Positions 47,113 to 56,173 of a stretch of DNA of 64,000 bases are shown here, piece by piece. The stretch comes from Anaerorudis cellulosivorans (lineage in GTDB: Bacteria > Bacteroidota > Bacteroidia > Bacteroidales > Dysgonomonadaceae): contig NZ_JAPCWE010000005.1 of assembly GCF_025943985.1 (NCBI RefSeq), positions 1 to 64,000 of the forward strand. The letters run 5' to 3'. Under the pieces are notes generated by a model. That model had not been told where the DNA came from, made no database searches, and was given only the letters and a program-made list of their open reading frames with translations. Made by a program: the position numbers and the translations under genes. Position 1 is the first letter of the stretch, and every line of letters begins with the position of its first letter.

Positions 47113-48384
47113 ATGAAGAAAAATTTATCTGTTTTTTTAGTCCTTACTTTTTTAAGTATTGGTTTTATTTTTGCTCAAGATAAGAGTTATGAAGTAAAAC
47201 TCAGTGGAAATGCGTATGTGACTTCTTTCCCTTCAGGAGCAGCCATAACGACAAACGGGTTGGAAAAGTGGATAGACAGCCGTTCTGTAATTCAAACATA
47301 TATCTATTTTTCCCAACCTCAAACGATCAAATTGTCAATAAAAGGGAATACAAAAGGACGTTCTACTTATTTGGTTTCTTTTCAAAACAAGAAAGTCAAA
47401 TTGGAGGTAAATAATAACGTTGGGGAAATTCCTGTAGGAAAATTTAAAGTTAAACAACCCGGTTACTATCCTGTGACATTGCAGGGATTACGAAAAACAG
47501 ACGACAAATTTGGGCGGATTGTTTCATTTATGGTACAAACAAATGATGAACAGTTGGTTTATGTTCACGATTTTTCGGATTATTGGGGGAGGAGAGGATC
47601 TTCTGTTCATTTGAACTATTCTTTGCCAACGGATACCATCGAGTGGTTTTATAACGAAGTCACTGTTCCAAAAGAGGGTGAAGTCGTGGGAAGTTATTAT
47701 ATGGCAAATGGTTTTGGAGAAGGATACTTTGGTATGCAGTATAATTCGGAAAAAGAACGAAGAATATTATTTTCCGTATGGAGCCCTTTCGATACCCAGG
47801 ATCCGGCATCGATACCGGATAGTCTTAAAATAAAGGTGTTGCGTAAAGGTGAAGGTGTACATATCGGAGAATTCGGAAATGAAGGCTCCGGCGGCCAAAG
47901 TTTTTTGAGATACAATTGGAAAGCGGGCACTACGTATAAATTTCTTACACAAGTAAAACCCGATGGTAATGGAAATACCATTTATACGTCTTATTTCTTT
48001 GCAACGGATGAAAATCGTTGGCGATTAATTGCGAGTTTTTTACGCCCTCACACTCACGTTTATTATTCTCATGCACATTCGTTTCTCGAGAATTTCATTC
48101 CGGAACAAGGATACCTTACACGTCACGTATTTTTCGGGAATCAATGGTGCAGATCAAAAGCAGGGGAATGGATAGAGGTAACCGGTTCAAAATTCTCTTA
48201 TGATGCAACGGCAAAAGCCGGTGTGCGACTCGATTATGGAGGAGGATACGATGAAAAATCAAATCGTTTTTATTTGAAAAACGGTGGTTTCTTCTTCGAA
48301 TCAACTCCTTTTGGATCCATATTCAATCGAAGAGAAGAAAAGGCGCCTCCCACTATTCCTTTTAATGAACTCGATGCATTGTAG
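47113..48384 (+). CDS. DUF5077/DUF3472 secreted protein
   Basis: This 423-residue protein has a signal peptide (about residues 1-21, ending IFAQ). Residues ~25-150 look like a DUF5077 beta-sandwich (QTIKLSIKGNTKGRSTYLVSF, GKFKVKQPGYYPVTLQGL). Residues ~165-400 match DUF3472 (SVHLNYSLPT, FGMQYNSEKERRILFSVWSPFD, GGQSFLRYNWKAGTTYKF). The family is widespread in Bacteroidetes next to sugar-degrading genes, but its biochemical role is unknown; a carbohydrate-binding or lyase-like fold is plausible. Its neighbour is lipB, which gives no clue. Confidence 0.8.
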   Translation: MKKNLSVFLVLTFLSIGFIFAQDKSYEVKLSGNAYVTSFPSGAAITTNGLEKWIDSRSVIQTYIYFSQPQTIKLSIKGNTKGRSTYLVSFQNKKVKLEVNNNVGEIPVGKFKVKQPGYYPVTLQGLRKTDDKFGRIVSFMVQTNDEQLVYVHDFSDYWGRRGSSVHLNYSLPTDTIEWFYNEVTVPKEGEVVGSYYMANGFGEGYFGMQYNSEKERRILFSVWSPFDTQDPASIPDSLKIKVLRKGEGVHIGEFGNEGSGGQSFLRYNWKAGTTYKFLTQVKPDGNGNTIYTSYFFATDENRWRLIASFLRPHTHVYYSHAHSFLENFIPEQGYLTRHVFFGNQWCRSKAGEWIEVTGSKFSYDATAKAGVRLDYGGGYDEKSNRFYLKNGGFFFESTPFGSIFNRREEKAPPTIPFNELDAL

Positions 48385-48457
48385 AGATTTGATCATGATA
48401 AAGAAATCTTTTAATTTATTTTCACACGTAGAATCATCGTTTTTCTGTTCTTCTTTT

Positions 48458-48465
48458 TATCTTTG
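48458..48465 (+). promoter_or_regulatory. Promoter -7 box of the SPOR lipoprotein gene
   Basis: TATCTTTG is a perfect TAnnTTTG box 48 nt before the start at 48514. The upstream -33 element is only T-rich. Confidence 0.55.
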
Positions 48466-48513
48466 CATGTATTAGGAACGCGTATTTGGTTAAACAACTA
48501 AAAATAACACACA

Positions 48514-49029
48514 ATGAAAAGATTATTCCCGTTGGGATTGACATTTATCGTCATGCTGGCTTTAACTACCTCCTGTAAACCCAAACAGAGTGCCTACAAA
48601 CAAGTATATGAAGCCGCAAAAGAAAAAGAAATGCAGGAAGCTGCATCGCAACCGACAACTGTGGTTAAAGAGGCTGCATCGCTTCCACCTGTTGAAGTGT
48701 CGGTAAGAAAAGAAAAAGTTGAACCGGTTTATGCATCGGATGCTTCCAATCTTAAAAAATATAGCGTCGTTATCGCTTCGTTAAGCGTAAAACTCAATGC
48801 CGAATCGTTGAAATCGCGAATGGAAGCCGAAGGTTATCCGGTTATCCTGGCACAAAATGAACAGGGCATGTATCGGGTAATTGTAGCAAGTTACGACGAC
48901 AAAGAATCAGCTGTTGCCAAACGAGATGAAATTTATCGTAAATATTCGGCTAAAGGAGATTCCGAGTATTTGAGAAAAACATATGGCATACCTTTCAATG
49001 ATCTTTGGATTTTGGAAAGACAGTATTAA
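48514..49029 (+). CDS. SPOR domain lipoprotein
   Basis: The 171-residue protein has a lipobox LTTSC with Cys21. A Glu/Ala/Val linker precedes a C-terminal SPOR domain (residues ~84-155: KYSVVIASLSVKLNAESLKSRMEAEGYPVILAQ and MYRVIVASYDDKESAVAKRDEI). SPOR domains bind peptidoglycan stripped of stem peptides, mostly at division sites, so it probably sits in the cell envelope facing the wall. It ends 24 bp before its own terminator. Confidence 0.9.
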   Translation: MKRLFPLGLTFIVMLALTTSCKPKQSAYKQVYEAAKEKEMQEAASQPTTVVKEAASLPPVEVSVRKEKVEPVYASDASNLKKYSVVIASLSVKLNAESLKSRMEAEGYPVILAQNEQGMYRVIVASYDDKESAVAKRDEIYRKYSAKGDSEYLRKTYGIPFNDLWILERQY

Positions 49030-49052
49030 TGAATAGCATTATTCAATGACGG

Positions 49053-49089
49053 AAAGCTATCCCGCAACATAAGCGAGGTAGCTTTTTTT
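49053..49089 (+). terminator. Terminator after the SPOR gene
   Basis: AAAGCTATCCCGC pairs with GCGAGGTAGCTTT (two mismatches or wobbles) and is followed by a T run. It separates the SPOR gene from the metallo-hydrolase gene at 49113. Confidence 0.75.
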
Positions 49090-49112
49090 GTAAGAATAAA
49101 AAAATTACAGGC

Positions 49113-49871
49113 ATGATTGTCAGATTTTTAGGAACGGGCACTTCAACCGGTGTGCCCGAAATTGGATGCAAATGTGAAGTGTGTACTTCAATTGACAAAA
49201 GAGATAATCGACTACGTGCATCGGTACAGGTCAGGGTTGACGATAGAAATATAATCATCGATTGCACTCCCGACTTTCGCCAGCAGACGTTGAACCTTCC
49301 GTTTCGGAAAATAGACGGGATGCTCATCACTCATGAACATTACGATCATATGGGCGGTATTGACGATCTCAGGCCCTTTAGCCGGTTTGGAACGGTTAAC
49401 CTCTATGTTGAACCTAATGTGGCACGGGCACTGGAAATGCGTATGCCTTATTGTTTTTCAGCCAATAAATACAGGGGAGTACCGGATATTGCACTACACA
49501 TAATTCACGACCTGTCTCCTTTTCTGATTGATGGCATCGAAATTATTCCTATTCGGGTAATGCATTATAAAATACCTATTTTGGGATACAGAATTCGCAA
49601 TTTTGCCTATCTGACCGATGTGAAATATGTGCCGGAAGAAGAAATACCTAAATTGAAAAATGTTGACACATTGGTTTTAAGTGCTTTAAGAAAAAAGGAA
49701 CATTTTTCACATGAAAATTTGGATGAGGCTATAGCATTAGCCAAAAAAATCAATCCACGAATTACATATTTTACTCATATGAGTCACCAGATGGGTTTGC
49801 ATAGCGTAACGGAAAAACAACTGCCATCCGGTATGTTTTTTGCTTACGACGGCTTGGAAATTACAATCTGA
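49113..49871 (+). CDS. MBL-fold metallo-hydrolase, PhnP-like
   Basis: This 252-residue protein has LGTGTSTGVPEIGCKCEVCTS (residues 6-26), a Cys-containing loop typical of PhnP-like phosphodiesterases, and the metal motif H74-x-H76-x-D78-H79 in THEHYDHMGG. Further ligands are HYKIPILGYRI and TDVKY with Asp. PhnP removes cyclic ribose phosphates; close Bacteroidetes relatives are unassigned. The gene is free-standing after the SPOR terminator. Confidence 0.88.
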   Translation: MIVRFLGTGTSTGVPEIGCKCEVCTSIDKRDNRLRASVQVRVDDRNIIIDCTPDFRQQTLNLPFRKIDGMLITHEHYDHMGGIDDLRPFSRFGTVNLYVEPNVARALEMRMPYCFSANKYRGVPDIALHIIHDLSPFLIDGIEIIPIRVMHYKIPILGYRIRNFAYLTDVKYVPEEEIPKLKNVDTLVLSALRKKEHFSHENLDEAIALAKKINPRITYFTHMSHQMGLHSVTEKQLPSGMFFAYDGLEITI

Positions 49872-50014
49872 ATAGCTATGCGAAAATGCAATAAAATAAG
49901 GTCTCTAAGTGATTTTTTTGTTTTTTAACGGGTTTCATGCAGCTTTTTTTTATATTTATCGTCTTTTAAATAAAAACGAAAGGGGAAATTGCTTCAAGTT
50001 CAGAAAAAGAGTAA

Positions 50015-50022
50015 TATATTTG
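50015..50022 (+). promoter_or_regulatory. Promoter -7 box upstream of the W/Y-rich protein
   Basis: TATATTTG matches TAnnTTTG, 101 nt before the start at 50124. A TTG lies 23 nt upstream. The leader is otherwise featureless. Confidence 0.45.
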
Positions 50023-50123
50023 CAATGTACATACCTGCCCTAATAGAGGAATATATTAAACTTTTGAGGAAATAATTGGTCAAAGATAAAGAATGAGGAG
50101 AATATTAAAATAACGAGAACACT

Positions 50124-51401
50124 ATGAAAACAAAAAAATTAATAATTGCAGGTTTGTTGGCTGTGATTCCTATCTTGGGTTTTACGCAAGAATGGGATGA
50201 TATTTATGCCGATCCTTCTCAAACTTCGCAAAAACAACAGATAAATAAAGAAAAACCACAACCTCCTAACAAGAAAATTGTGGTGGTAGAAGGAGATGAG
50301 TCGAAACTGGAAGTTAAAAGCATCAGCAGGGATGTTGATGAATACAATCGAAGAGGAAAGGAAACAGAAGAAATTCTTGTTCCTGAAAGCGAGAACGAAT
50401 ACGAAGATTACGAATATACCGACAGAATAGTGAAATACCATGATCCGGAGTCTGTAATCAAAATCACGGGAGCAGACAAGATAACGATTTATACCGATAA
50501 TGAGCTTTATTCGGATTATTACGATAAACGTTGCTGTGATCCAAGATGGAATTGCCGATATTGCTATCCGTGGTACGATCCATGGTATGATCCGTGGTTA
50601 TATGGCTGGTATGATCCATGGTATTATGGGAGCTGGAGATGGAATTTTTACTTTAGCTGGTATAGCCCGTGGTACTATGGCGGGTATTCTCCATGGCACA
50701 GCCCATGGTATTACGGTTGGTATGATCCATGGTTCTATGGTGGCTGGGGATATCCCTATTATTGGGGATACGGAGGTTATTACAGCGGATTTTATGACGG
50801 TATATATGTTGGCGTAACTCAAAATCGTTTCGGCCGAAGCACTGCTACTTACAGATCAAGTGCATCAGGAAGAAATACAACGGCGGGATTATCGGGTTCA
50901 AGAAGCGCAGGCACGCGTTCTACAACCGGAATTTCCGGCAGATCTTCGGGTAGAAGTTCCGGTAGCGGTTCAGGAAGAAGTTCAACAATCGGATCGACAA
51001 CCCGTATTATTGATAATTCCGGCAAGGTTTATGATTCACGAACCGGCGAACAAGTGGAAAGACGGGGTGCTGTAAATCGTTCAAGCAGCGGCACAGAAAC
51101 AACACGTTCGGGTAATACAACCTACAACCGAAGCTCCTCTTCTTCTACACGTAGCAGCGGAAACACCTACCAACGCTCTTCGTCATCCTCAGGCAGGAGC
51201 AGCAGCAATTCGGGAACATACGAGACACCTTCACGCAGTAGTTCTACAAGAAGTTCCTCGTCAAGTGGTTCCACCTACTCTGCACCAAGTAGAAGTTCTT
51301 CCGGTTCTTCTTCAAGCAGCGGAAGTTCATCTTCGAGAAGTTCCGGATCGTCAAGCAGCGGATCTTCGAGTGGCAGAAGCAGTAGTGGCGGCCGCCGATA
51401 A
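50124..51401 (+). CDS. Secreted Trp/Tyr-rich and Ser/Arg-rich low-complexity protein
   Basis: This 425-residue protein is built in blocks. Residues 1-21 are a signal peptide; 22-130 are charged and acidic. Cys137, 138, 144 and 147 form a cluster. Residues 148-225 repeat D/S-P-W-Y units (such as WYDPWYDPW, WYSPWYYGG) with many Gly. Residues 235-425 are mostly Ser, Arg, Gly and Thr with few hydrophobic residues. I do not recognise a domain; similar Ser-rich Bacteroidetes proteins have been labelled vitellogenin-like with no functional basis. A surface, adhesive or self-assembling role is possible. A porin-like gene follows 88 bp later. Confidence 0.7.
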   Translation: MKTKKLIIAGLLAVIPILGFTQEWDDIYADPSQTSQKQQINKEKPQPPNKKIVVVEGDESKLEVKSISRDVDEYNRRGKETEEILVPESENEYEDYEYTDRIVKYHDPESVIKITGADKITIYTDNELYSDYYDKRCCDPRWNCRYCYPWYDPWYDPWLYGWYDPWYYGSWRWNFYFSWYSPWYYGGYSPWHSPWYYGWYDPWFYGGWGYPYYWGYGGYYSGFYDGIYVGVTQNRFGRSTATYRSSASGRNTTAGLSGSRSAGTRSTTGISGRSSGRSSGSGSGRSSTIGSTTRIIDNSGKVYDSRTGEQVERRGAVNRSSSGTETTRSGNTTYNRSSSSSTRSSGNTYQRSSSSSGRSSSNSGTYETPSRSSSTRSSSSSGSTYSAPSRSSSGSSSSSGSSSSRSSGSSSSGSSSGRSSSGGRR

Positions 51402-51489
51402 ATATAAACAATATAATCACGAGTGATGACTACCTTATCGATAACTGATAACACATAAAAAAGGAATGATGAGGTAGTCATTCTATTAA

Positions 51490-53085
51490 ATGAGTACAAC
51501 GATGAAAAGATTTATTAGTCTCTTTGTGTTTGTTTTGATTTTTTTCTCTTATTTGTATGCACAAGGTGAAGTTGAAGCAGGCAGAATGTCGCGAAACGAC
51601 CTTTACGGAACGGCTCGAAGTATGTCGATGGGAGGAGCATTTGGTGCACTGGGTGGAGATCTCACCGGGGTTTCCATTAATCCGGCAGGGATTGCAGTGT
51701 ACCGAAGCAGTGAGGTAGTAGGAACTGCCGATCTTTCCCGGGAAAGATCCAATGTCGGGGATATTTCGAGGGATAAAACCTCTTTTAAAATGGATAATAT
51801 GGGATTTGTGGGTTATTTTCCATTGAGAGGTAATACTATCCCGTTTATCAATTTCGGATTTGCCTATAATAAAGTTAAATCTTTCGATAAAAAGATTGCG
51901 GCATATAATGGTGAACCGGCTTCTTCTTTAATGGATTACATAGCAGATATTTCCACACATGAAAATGTGGATCCTGCAAAACTTGATTTCAATTTAACGA
52001 AAGATCCGTTTAGTTCAGGAGCTCCATGGTTAAGTGTGTTGGGATTTAATTCATACTTAATTGATGATTATCAAGACGAACAGGGATACTTTTATCTCCC
52101 ATTGCATCAGGAACATATAACTAATTCGTTGGAGTTGGTGGAAAACGGTTCGGTTAACAATTACGATTTTACCGTGGGAACAACATTGGGTAAAAAAATA
52201 AACGTGGGACTTACCTTGTCCGTTACAGATATTTATTATAATCTATCTTCCCGCTATTCGGAAGAATTTGAGAGGGGTGAGAGTGCCGGTTTCGATTTAA
52301 GAAATTATCTCACCACCGAAGGAGCCGGTGTAGGAGCAAAAATCGGCGTTATTTATCGTCCGGTCAACGAACTGAGAATCGGTGTGGCATATCATACGCC
52401 GGTGTGGTGTTCCCTTACCGATACCTATTCTGCAGAAATGGAAGAAAATGTGACTGAATATGTTATCGACACTTATCCCGATTATGAACCCGGGAAAACT
52501 TTTTCCGGCTTATATGGTCACGATTATCGTTTCAAAACTCCCGACAAGTGGGTGATGAGCATTGCCGGTGTTATTGGCAACAAATTCATTGCCAGCCTTG
52601 ATTATGAGCTTGCCAATTATCAAAATATGAAATTTAAGGGAGAGGTAAATGAACTTGATGCCGAAAGCATGTACGACAATGATAATCGCTATATTTCCGA
52701 AGATTATGAACCTGCTTCTACCGTCAGGGTGGGATTGGAATACCGGTTCACGCCTCAATTTTATGGAAGGTTGGGATACGCATGGATGCAAAATCCATAT
52801 GATGCCGAATACAGGGAAGGTACCAACATCGACAGGGTTACCGCTATTGCCGGTTCCACTACGATTTACCGTATTGAAGGTGATGCCTCTTATTTCACGG
52901 GCGGATTGGGATACCGCCTCAGTCGCAATTTCTATCTCGATTTGGCATTCGTATATAAAACCCAAAAGGATGACCTTTATCCTTTTCCGACCGTATTCGA
53001 TTCAGAGGGAAGTCCTCTTATTAACAGATATTCCCTCGAAAACAATAACATAAAAGGGTTGTTGACGTTAGGATATAAGTTTTAA
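51490..53085 (+). CDS. OmpP1/FadL-type outer-membrane protein
   Basis: This 531-residue protein has a signal peptide and the FadL start region after it: NDLYGTARSMSMGGAFGALGGDLTGVSINPAG. The rest alternates beta strands and ends in an aromatic (LTLGYKF), as outer-membrane barrels do. FadL relatives let hydrophobic molecules such as fatty acids cross the outer membrane. I keep ATG 51490; the ATG at 51502 (MKRFISLF) would give an equally good signal peptide. The gene follows the W/Y-rich gene and may share its transcript. Confidence 0.88.
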   Translation: MSTTMKRFISLFVFVLIFFSYLYAQGEVEAGRMSRNDLYGTARSMSMGGAFGALGGDLTGVSINPAGIAVYRSSEVVGTADLSRERSNVGDISRDKTSFKMDNMGFVGYFPLRGNTIPFINFGFAYNKVKSFDKKIAAYNGEPASSLMDYIADISTHENVDPAKLDFNLTKDPFSSGAPWLSVLGFNSYLIDDYQDEQGYFYLPLHQEHITNSLELVENGSVNNYDFTVGTTLGKKINVGLTLSVTDIYYNLSSRYSEEFERGESAGFDLRNYLTTEGAGVGAKIGVIYRPVNELRIGVAYHTPVWCSLTDTYSAEMEENVTEYVIDTYPDYEPGKTFSGLYGHDYRFKTPDKWVMSIAGVIGNKFIASLDYELANYQNMKFKGEVNELDAESMYDNDNRYISEDYEPASTVRVGLEYRFTPQFYGRLGYAWMQNPYDAEYREGTNIDRVTAIAGSTTIYRIEGDASYFTGGLGYRLSRNFYLDLAFVYKTQKDDLYPFPTVFDSEGSPLINRYSLENNNIKGLLTLGYKF

Positions 53086-53106
53086 TATTTTCCTCCTTTC
53101 TAAATG

Positions 53107-53149
53107 AAAAGCCGGACATTTCCTCAACGGATTATTGTCCGGCTTTTTT
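53107..53149 (+). terminator. Terminator after the FadL-like gene
   Basis: AAAAGCCGGACA and TGTCCGGCTTTTTT form a perfect stem with a T tail. The A run on the other side would also let it end minus-strand transcripts from the TonB receptor. Confidence 0.88.
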
Positions 53150-53227
53150 GTTTAGTATTTTTGAACCTTATGCCGTTACCACTGATGTTGGGTAGGATCT
53201 TACAATTATTCGCCTGAGGCCTTTTCT

Positions 53228-55489
53228 TTATAATTCTACTTTTAGCGTTACACCGCATTGCAACGGCTTGCCTTTCTGAAAGAACCGATTCCCGAACGAT
53301 TCAAAGTAAAAGGTGTTATAATTGGTGTTCAACAGATTTTTTCCCCATATTTCGAGCTCAAAATTGTTTTTGACCAAACCAACTTTAGCATTCACCGTGT
53401 GATAAAATTGTTGAGAAAGGGAATTGGCTTCGTCCCAATATATTTTTCCTGTTCCCATATATTGCACATTTGCCGTGATATGGTCGATAAATGCATTGTT
53501 GAAAAGATGGGTATATGTTCCGTTCAGGCATAAGGTATTTTGGGGAGCATAGGGAACGAAATTCCCTTTGTAGTCCACTTCTTCGACAGTATTCCCGACT
53601 TTAACCGAATCGGTGTAATTTTCGAAAACGGCATGTGCATATCCGTAATTGACATCCAGACCGAATCCTTTACCTAAATTGGTTTGTAGCGAAACCTCCA
53701 TTCCTTTGCTGGTTACTTCACCGGCATTGGTGATCATTCGTCCGTTGCCACTCGGAACAAATTTAGTAAGTTGCATATCGGATATATCCATGTAGAAAAG
53801 GGAAAGATGCGTTTTCAGCCGATGGTTGAAGAAAGCCGATTGATAACCGATTTCGTAATTCATGCTGTGCTCCGGTTGATAGGCTATAGCGTCAGCGACA
53901 TTTATTTTCGTAGCGGCAGGATTACCGGAATTCATTAATTGCGTTTGCATCAAGTCGGAAAACATTTGGATATTGAAACCGCCGGTTTTATAACCTTTCG
54001 ATACCGTTACATAGGCAAATTGACGGTCGTCCCATGCATATTTCAATGCAACCTTGGGTAAAATTTCCGAAAATTGCAGGGATTCCTTTCCTTGCAGGGT
54101 ATCGGCAATGGAGAGAGGGATGGTTCTGGGGCCCATTTTCATGTTAAGATTCAACTTTGAATGGGTGGAATAGTCCAACTTGGTCTTTTCGAAATCGGCA
54201 CGTAGACCTGCCGTAACCGAAAGTCCGTCGACTAATAGATGATTGTAGGTCGATTGGTGAAATAATGCACCTCCCCATGTCGTTGTGTTAAAATTGCCGG
54301 GGATGTTCATAACGGTATCGGTGATGGTCATTATAGGTGCTCCCATTGCAGCAGCCCGATCAAAAACCGGTTGAAGAATGTCGGTTATTCCATCTTTTTT
54401 AAATGCTACCGGTGCATCCGTATCTAAATATTGAAGAAAAGTAGTCAACCCAAAACTCCATTGGTAATTGCTCGTTGTTTTCGACCGTATGGCGATTTCT
54501 TCGTTTAAAGCCTGTTGTTTTTGGCGTTGATTAAGCGAAAAATACGATTTCGGAGAAAAGTCCTGATCCATTTTCATGTCATCCGAAAAATACTGATGTG
54601 AAGTGGATGAGGTCAGCTGTATTTTATCGGTCGTATATTCGAGCAACAGGCTATTATTCACCATCGAGCGCCCGTAGCTGTTGTCGTCGTTATAGTTGGG
54701 CAGGGCAGTAGTACCCGTCGAGGGGTCATACAGGCCATAAGGATAAGCCCGCTGATCTACATAGTCGTAATTAAAAATGTATTGCGTCCGGAAATTCGGA
54801 GTGACGAGCCATTCGATTTTTGCCCTTCCACCTGCTGAGGTTTTATTATCGGCTTTTTTGTGGTTGTAAAGATTCGTAAAGAATCCATCGACATGGTTGT
54901 AGTAGCCGCTTACCGACCAACCAAGATGTGCGTTGATTTTGTCGTAATAGGAGGCTTGAACTTTTGCAAGACCGTAATTTCCCCCTGTTACAGAAAATTT
55001 GGTTCCCTGAAAATCGAAAGGTGAAAGGGTATAGATATTTACTATTCCACCCAGGGCATTGCGTCCATAAAGTGTACCTTGCGGCCCGCGTAAAATCTCG
55101 ATCTGCCGGATATCGTAAAAATCAAAATCGAAGGTCGATTTTTCAAAATACGGAACATTGTCGACATATAAAGCCATGGACTGTCCTGAGCTGCGGGAAC
55201 CAACACCGCGGATATAAGGTACGGTTGACATGGCTGAGCCGTAATCGGGGATGAATAAATTGGGAACAAATACACTTAAGTCTCTGATGGAATTCAGTTG
55301 CGCACCGTTTATAGTATTGGGCGTAAGGGTTGTGGAAGAAACAGGCATTTGCTGCAGCATGGTTTCTTTGTAAGAATAAACGTTTACTTCATCCAGATGA
55401 ATCACTTTCAATGAATCTTTTTGTTCCTCGTCTTCCGCTGATACAATCAAGGGAAACGATAAGAGAACCGCGATTAAAATTTGTTTCAT
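53228..55489 (-). CDS. TonB-dependent outer-membrane receptor
   Basis: The mature gene starts at ATG 55489 (MKQILIAVLLSFP..., signal peptide to about residue 18), giving 753 residues; the open frame runs 70 codons further upstream without a signal. A plug domain follows (RDLSVFVPNLFIPDYGS, YIRGVGSRSSGQSMALYVDNVPYF, QIEILRGPQGTLYGRNALGGIVN), then a beta barrel ending FFQKGKPLQCGVTLKVEL. It lacks the N-terminal carboxypeptidase-like domain of SusC proteins and has no SusD partner, so siderophore, cobalamin or another small ligand is likelier than a glycan. Confidence 0.9.
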   Translation of the reverse strand: MKQILIAVLLSFPLIVSAEDEEQKDSLKVIHLDEVNVYSYKETMLQQMPVSSTTLTPNTINGAQLNSIRDLSVFVPNLFIPDYGSAMSTVPYIRGVGSRSSGQSMALYVDNVPYFEKSTFDFDFYDIRQIEILRGPQGTLYGRNALGGIVNIYTLSPFDFQGTKFSVTGGNYGLAKVQASYYDKINAHLGWSVSGYYNHVDGFFTNLYNHKKADNKTSAGGRAKIEWLVTPNFRTQYIFNYDYVDQRAYPYGLYDPSTGTTALPNYNDDNSYGRSMVNNSLLLEYTTDKIQLTSSTSHQYFSDDMKMDQDFSPKSYFSLNQRQKQQALNEEIAIRSKTTSNYQWSFGLTTFLQYLDTDAPVAFKKDGITDILQPVFDRAAAMGAPIMTITDTVMNIPGNFNTTTWGGALFHQSTYNHLLVDGLSVTAGLRADFEKTKLDYSTHSKLNLNMKMGPRTIPLSIADTLQGKESLQFSEILPKVALKYAWDDRQFAYVTVSKGYKTGGFNIQMFSDLMQTQLMNSGNPAATKINVADAIAYQPEHSMNYEIGYQSAFFNHRLKTHLSLFYMDISDMQLTKFVPSGNGRMITNAGEVTSKGMEVSLQTNLGKGFGLDVNYGYAHAVFENYTDSVKVGNTVEEVDYKGNFVPYAPQNTLCLNGTYTHLFNNAFIDHITANVQYMGTGKIYWDEANSLSQQFYHTVNAKVGLVKNNFELEIWGKNLLNTNYNTFYFESFGNRFFQKGKPLQCGVTLKVEL

Positions 55490-55531
55490 TTTTATTGGGT
55501 TTAAAACAAGTGAAAAAAGATGTATGTTTTC

Positions 55532-55732
55532 ATTCCAATCTTCTCCGGGAAAAACGAGAAGGTGGCGATATATCGTTTTTGATTTGCAAAAAATGGATGA
55601 ATGCATGCATTTTAAATAAAACAAAAATAAACTCCAATTGGTATAAGCGTTTGAATCAAGAATCGTGAAAGAATTCTTGTTGACTTTCAAAACATTCAAC
55701 CGGAGAAAAGAGTGTTGTTTGAAGATTGGAAT
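55532..55732. repeat. Inverted repeats enclosing a promoter-like box
   Basis: ATTCCAATCTTC (55532-55543) is the exact reverse complement of GAAGATTGGAAT (55721-55732). The left arm continues to TTCTCCGG (55541-55548), matched by CCGGAGAA (55700-55707). On the minus strand TATTTTTG (complement of 55622-55629) lies between the arms and points to the TonB receptor start at 55489. This resembles invertible promoters in Bacteroides, but no invertase gene is in the window. Confidence 0.6.
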
Positions 55733-55742
55733 AAAAAAATGG

Positions 55743-55815
55743 AGCCTTTTTGGGGACTCGAACCCCAGACCTATTCATTACGAATGAATTGCTCTACCAA
55801 CTGAGCTAAAAAGGC
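55743..55815 (-). tRNA. tRNA-Thr (CGT)
   Basis: On the minus strand GCCTTTTT pairs with AAAAAGGC, and the anticodon loop TTCGTAA gives CGT. Discriminator T is followed by CCA in the DNA (55740-55742), so the 3' CCA may be encoded, unlike the other tRNAs here. Confidence 0.95.
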
Positions 55816-56117
55816 AAAGCTTCTTGATTGCAGATGCAAATGTATATAAAATTTTTGAGATAATTACCGTAAAGAACAGTAAAAAATGGGATTTTTGACC
55901 CAATAAGTTTTTGTTCGATAGATGGGCTTGCCGACCTTTTATCGCTTCTCCTTCGCTCCTTGTTCGCTCTTCCTTCGCTTCAAGGCAGGGACGACAACAT
56001 CGGATTCCGCGAAACCGATGTAAAGCAAACCTATGTCTTTGCCGCATGGAGAGCGGGATGCAGAGGCGAAGCCGGTGCATACTTTATGTGAAGAGGGTGC
56101 AAGCCTGATGCAAGCAT

Positions 56118-56161
56118 GGAGCGAGGATGGTACGGCCTTGGTGCGAAGATGGTGCGGAGAT
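56118..56161. repeat. 11-bp tandem repeat module (copy B)
   Basis: Four 11-mers follow one another: GGAGCGAGGAT, GGTACGGCCTT, GGTGCGAAGAT and GGTGCGGAGAT, then AGGACGATACA. Upstream AAGGCAGGGACGACAAC (near 55980) also matches copy A. The region 55816-56173 lies between tRNA-Thr and the 3' end of mscL and holds no gene. Confidence 0.8.
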
Positions 56162-56173
56162 AGGACGATACAT

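Noticed and set aside
55490-55699. 70-codon upstream extension of the TonB receptor gene
   Set aside because: It covers the inverted-repeat segment and would bury the signal peptide. ATG 55489 restores a normal export signal.
55490-55740. Cobalamin riboswitch upstream of the TonB receptor
   Set aside because: I looked for the conserved B12-box core and did not see it; the only structure is the long inverted repeat.
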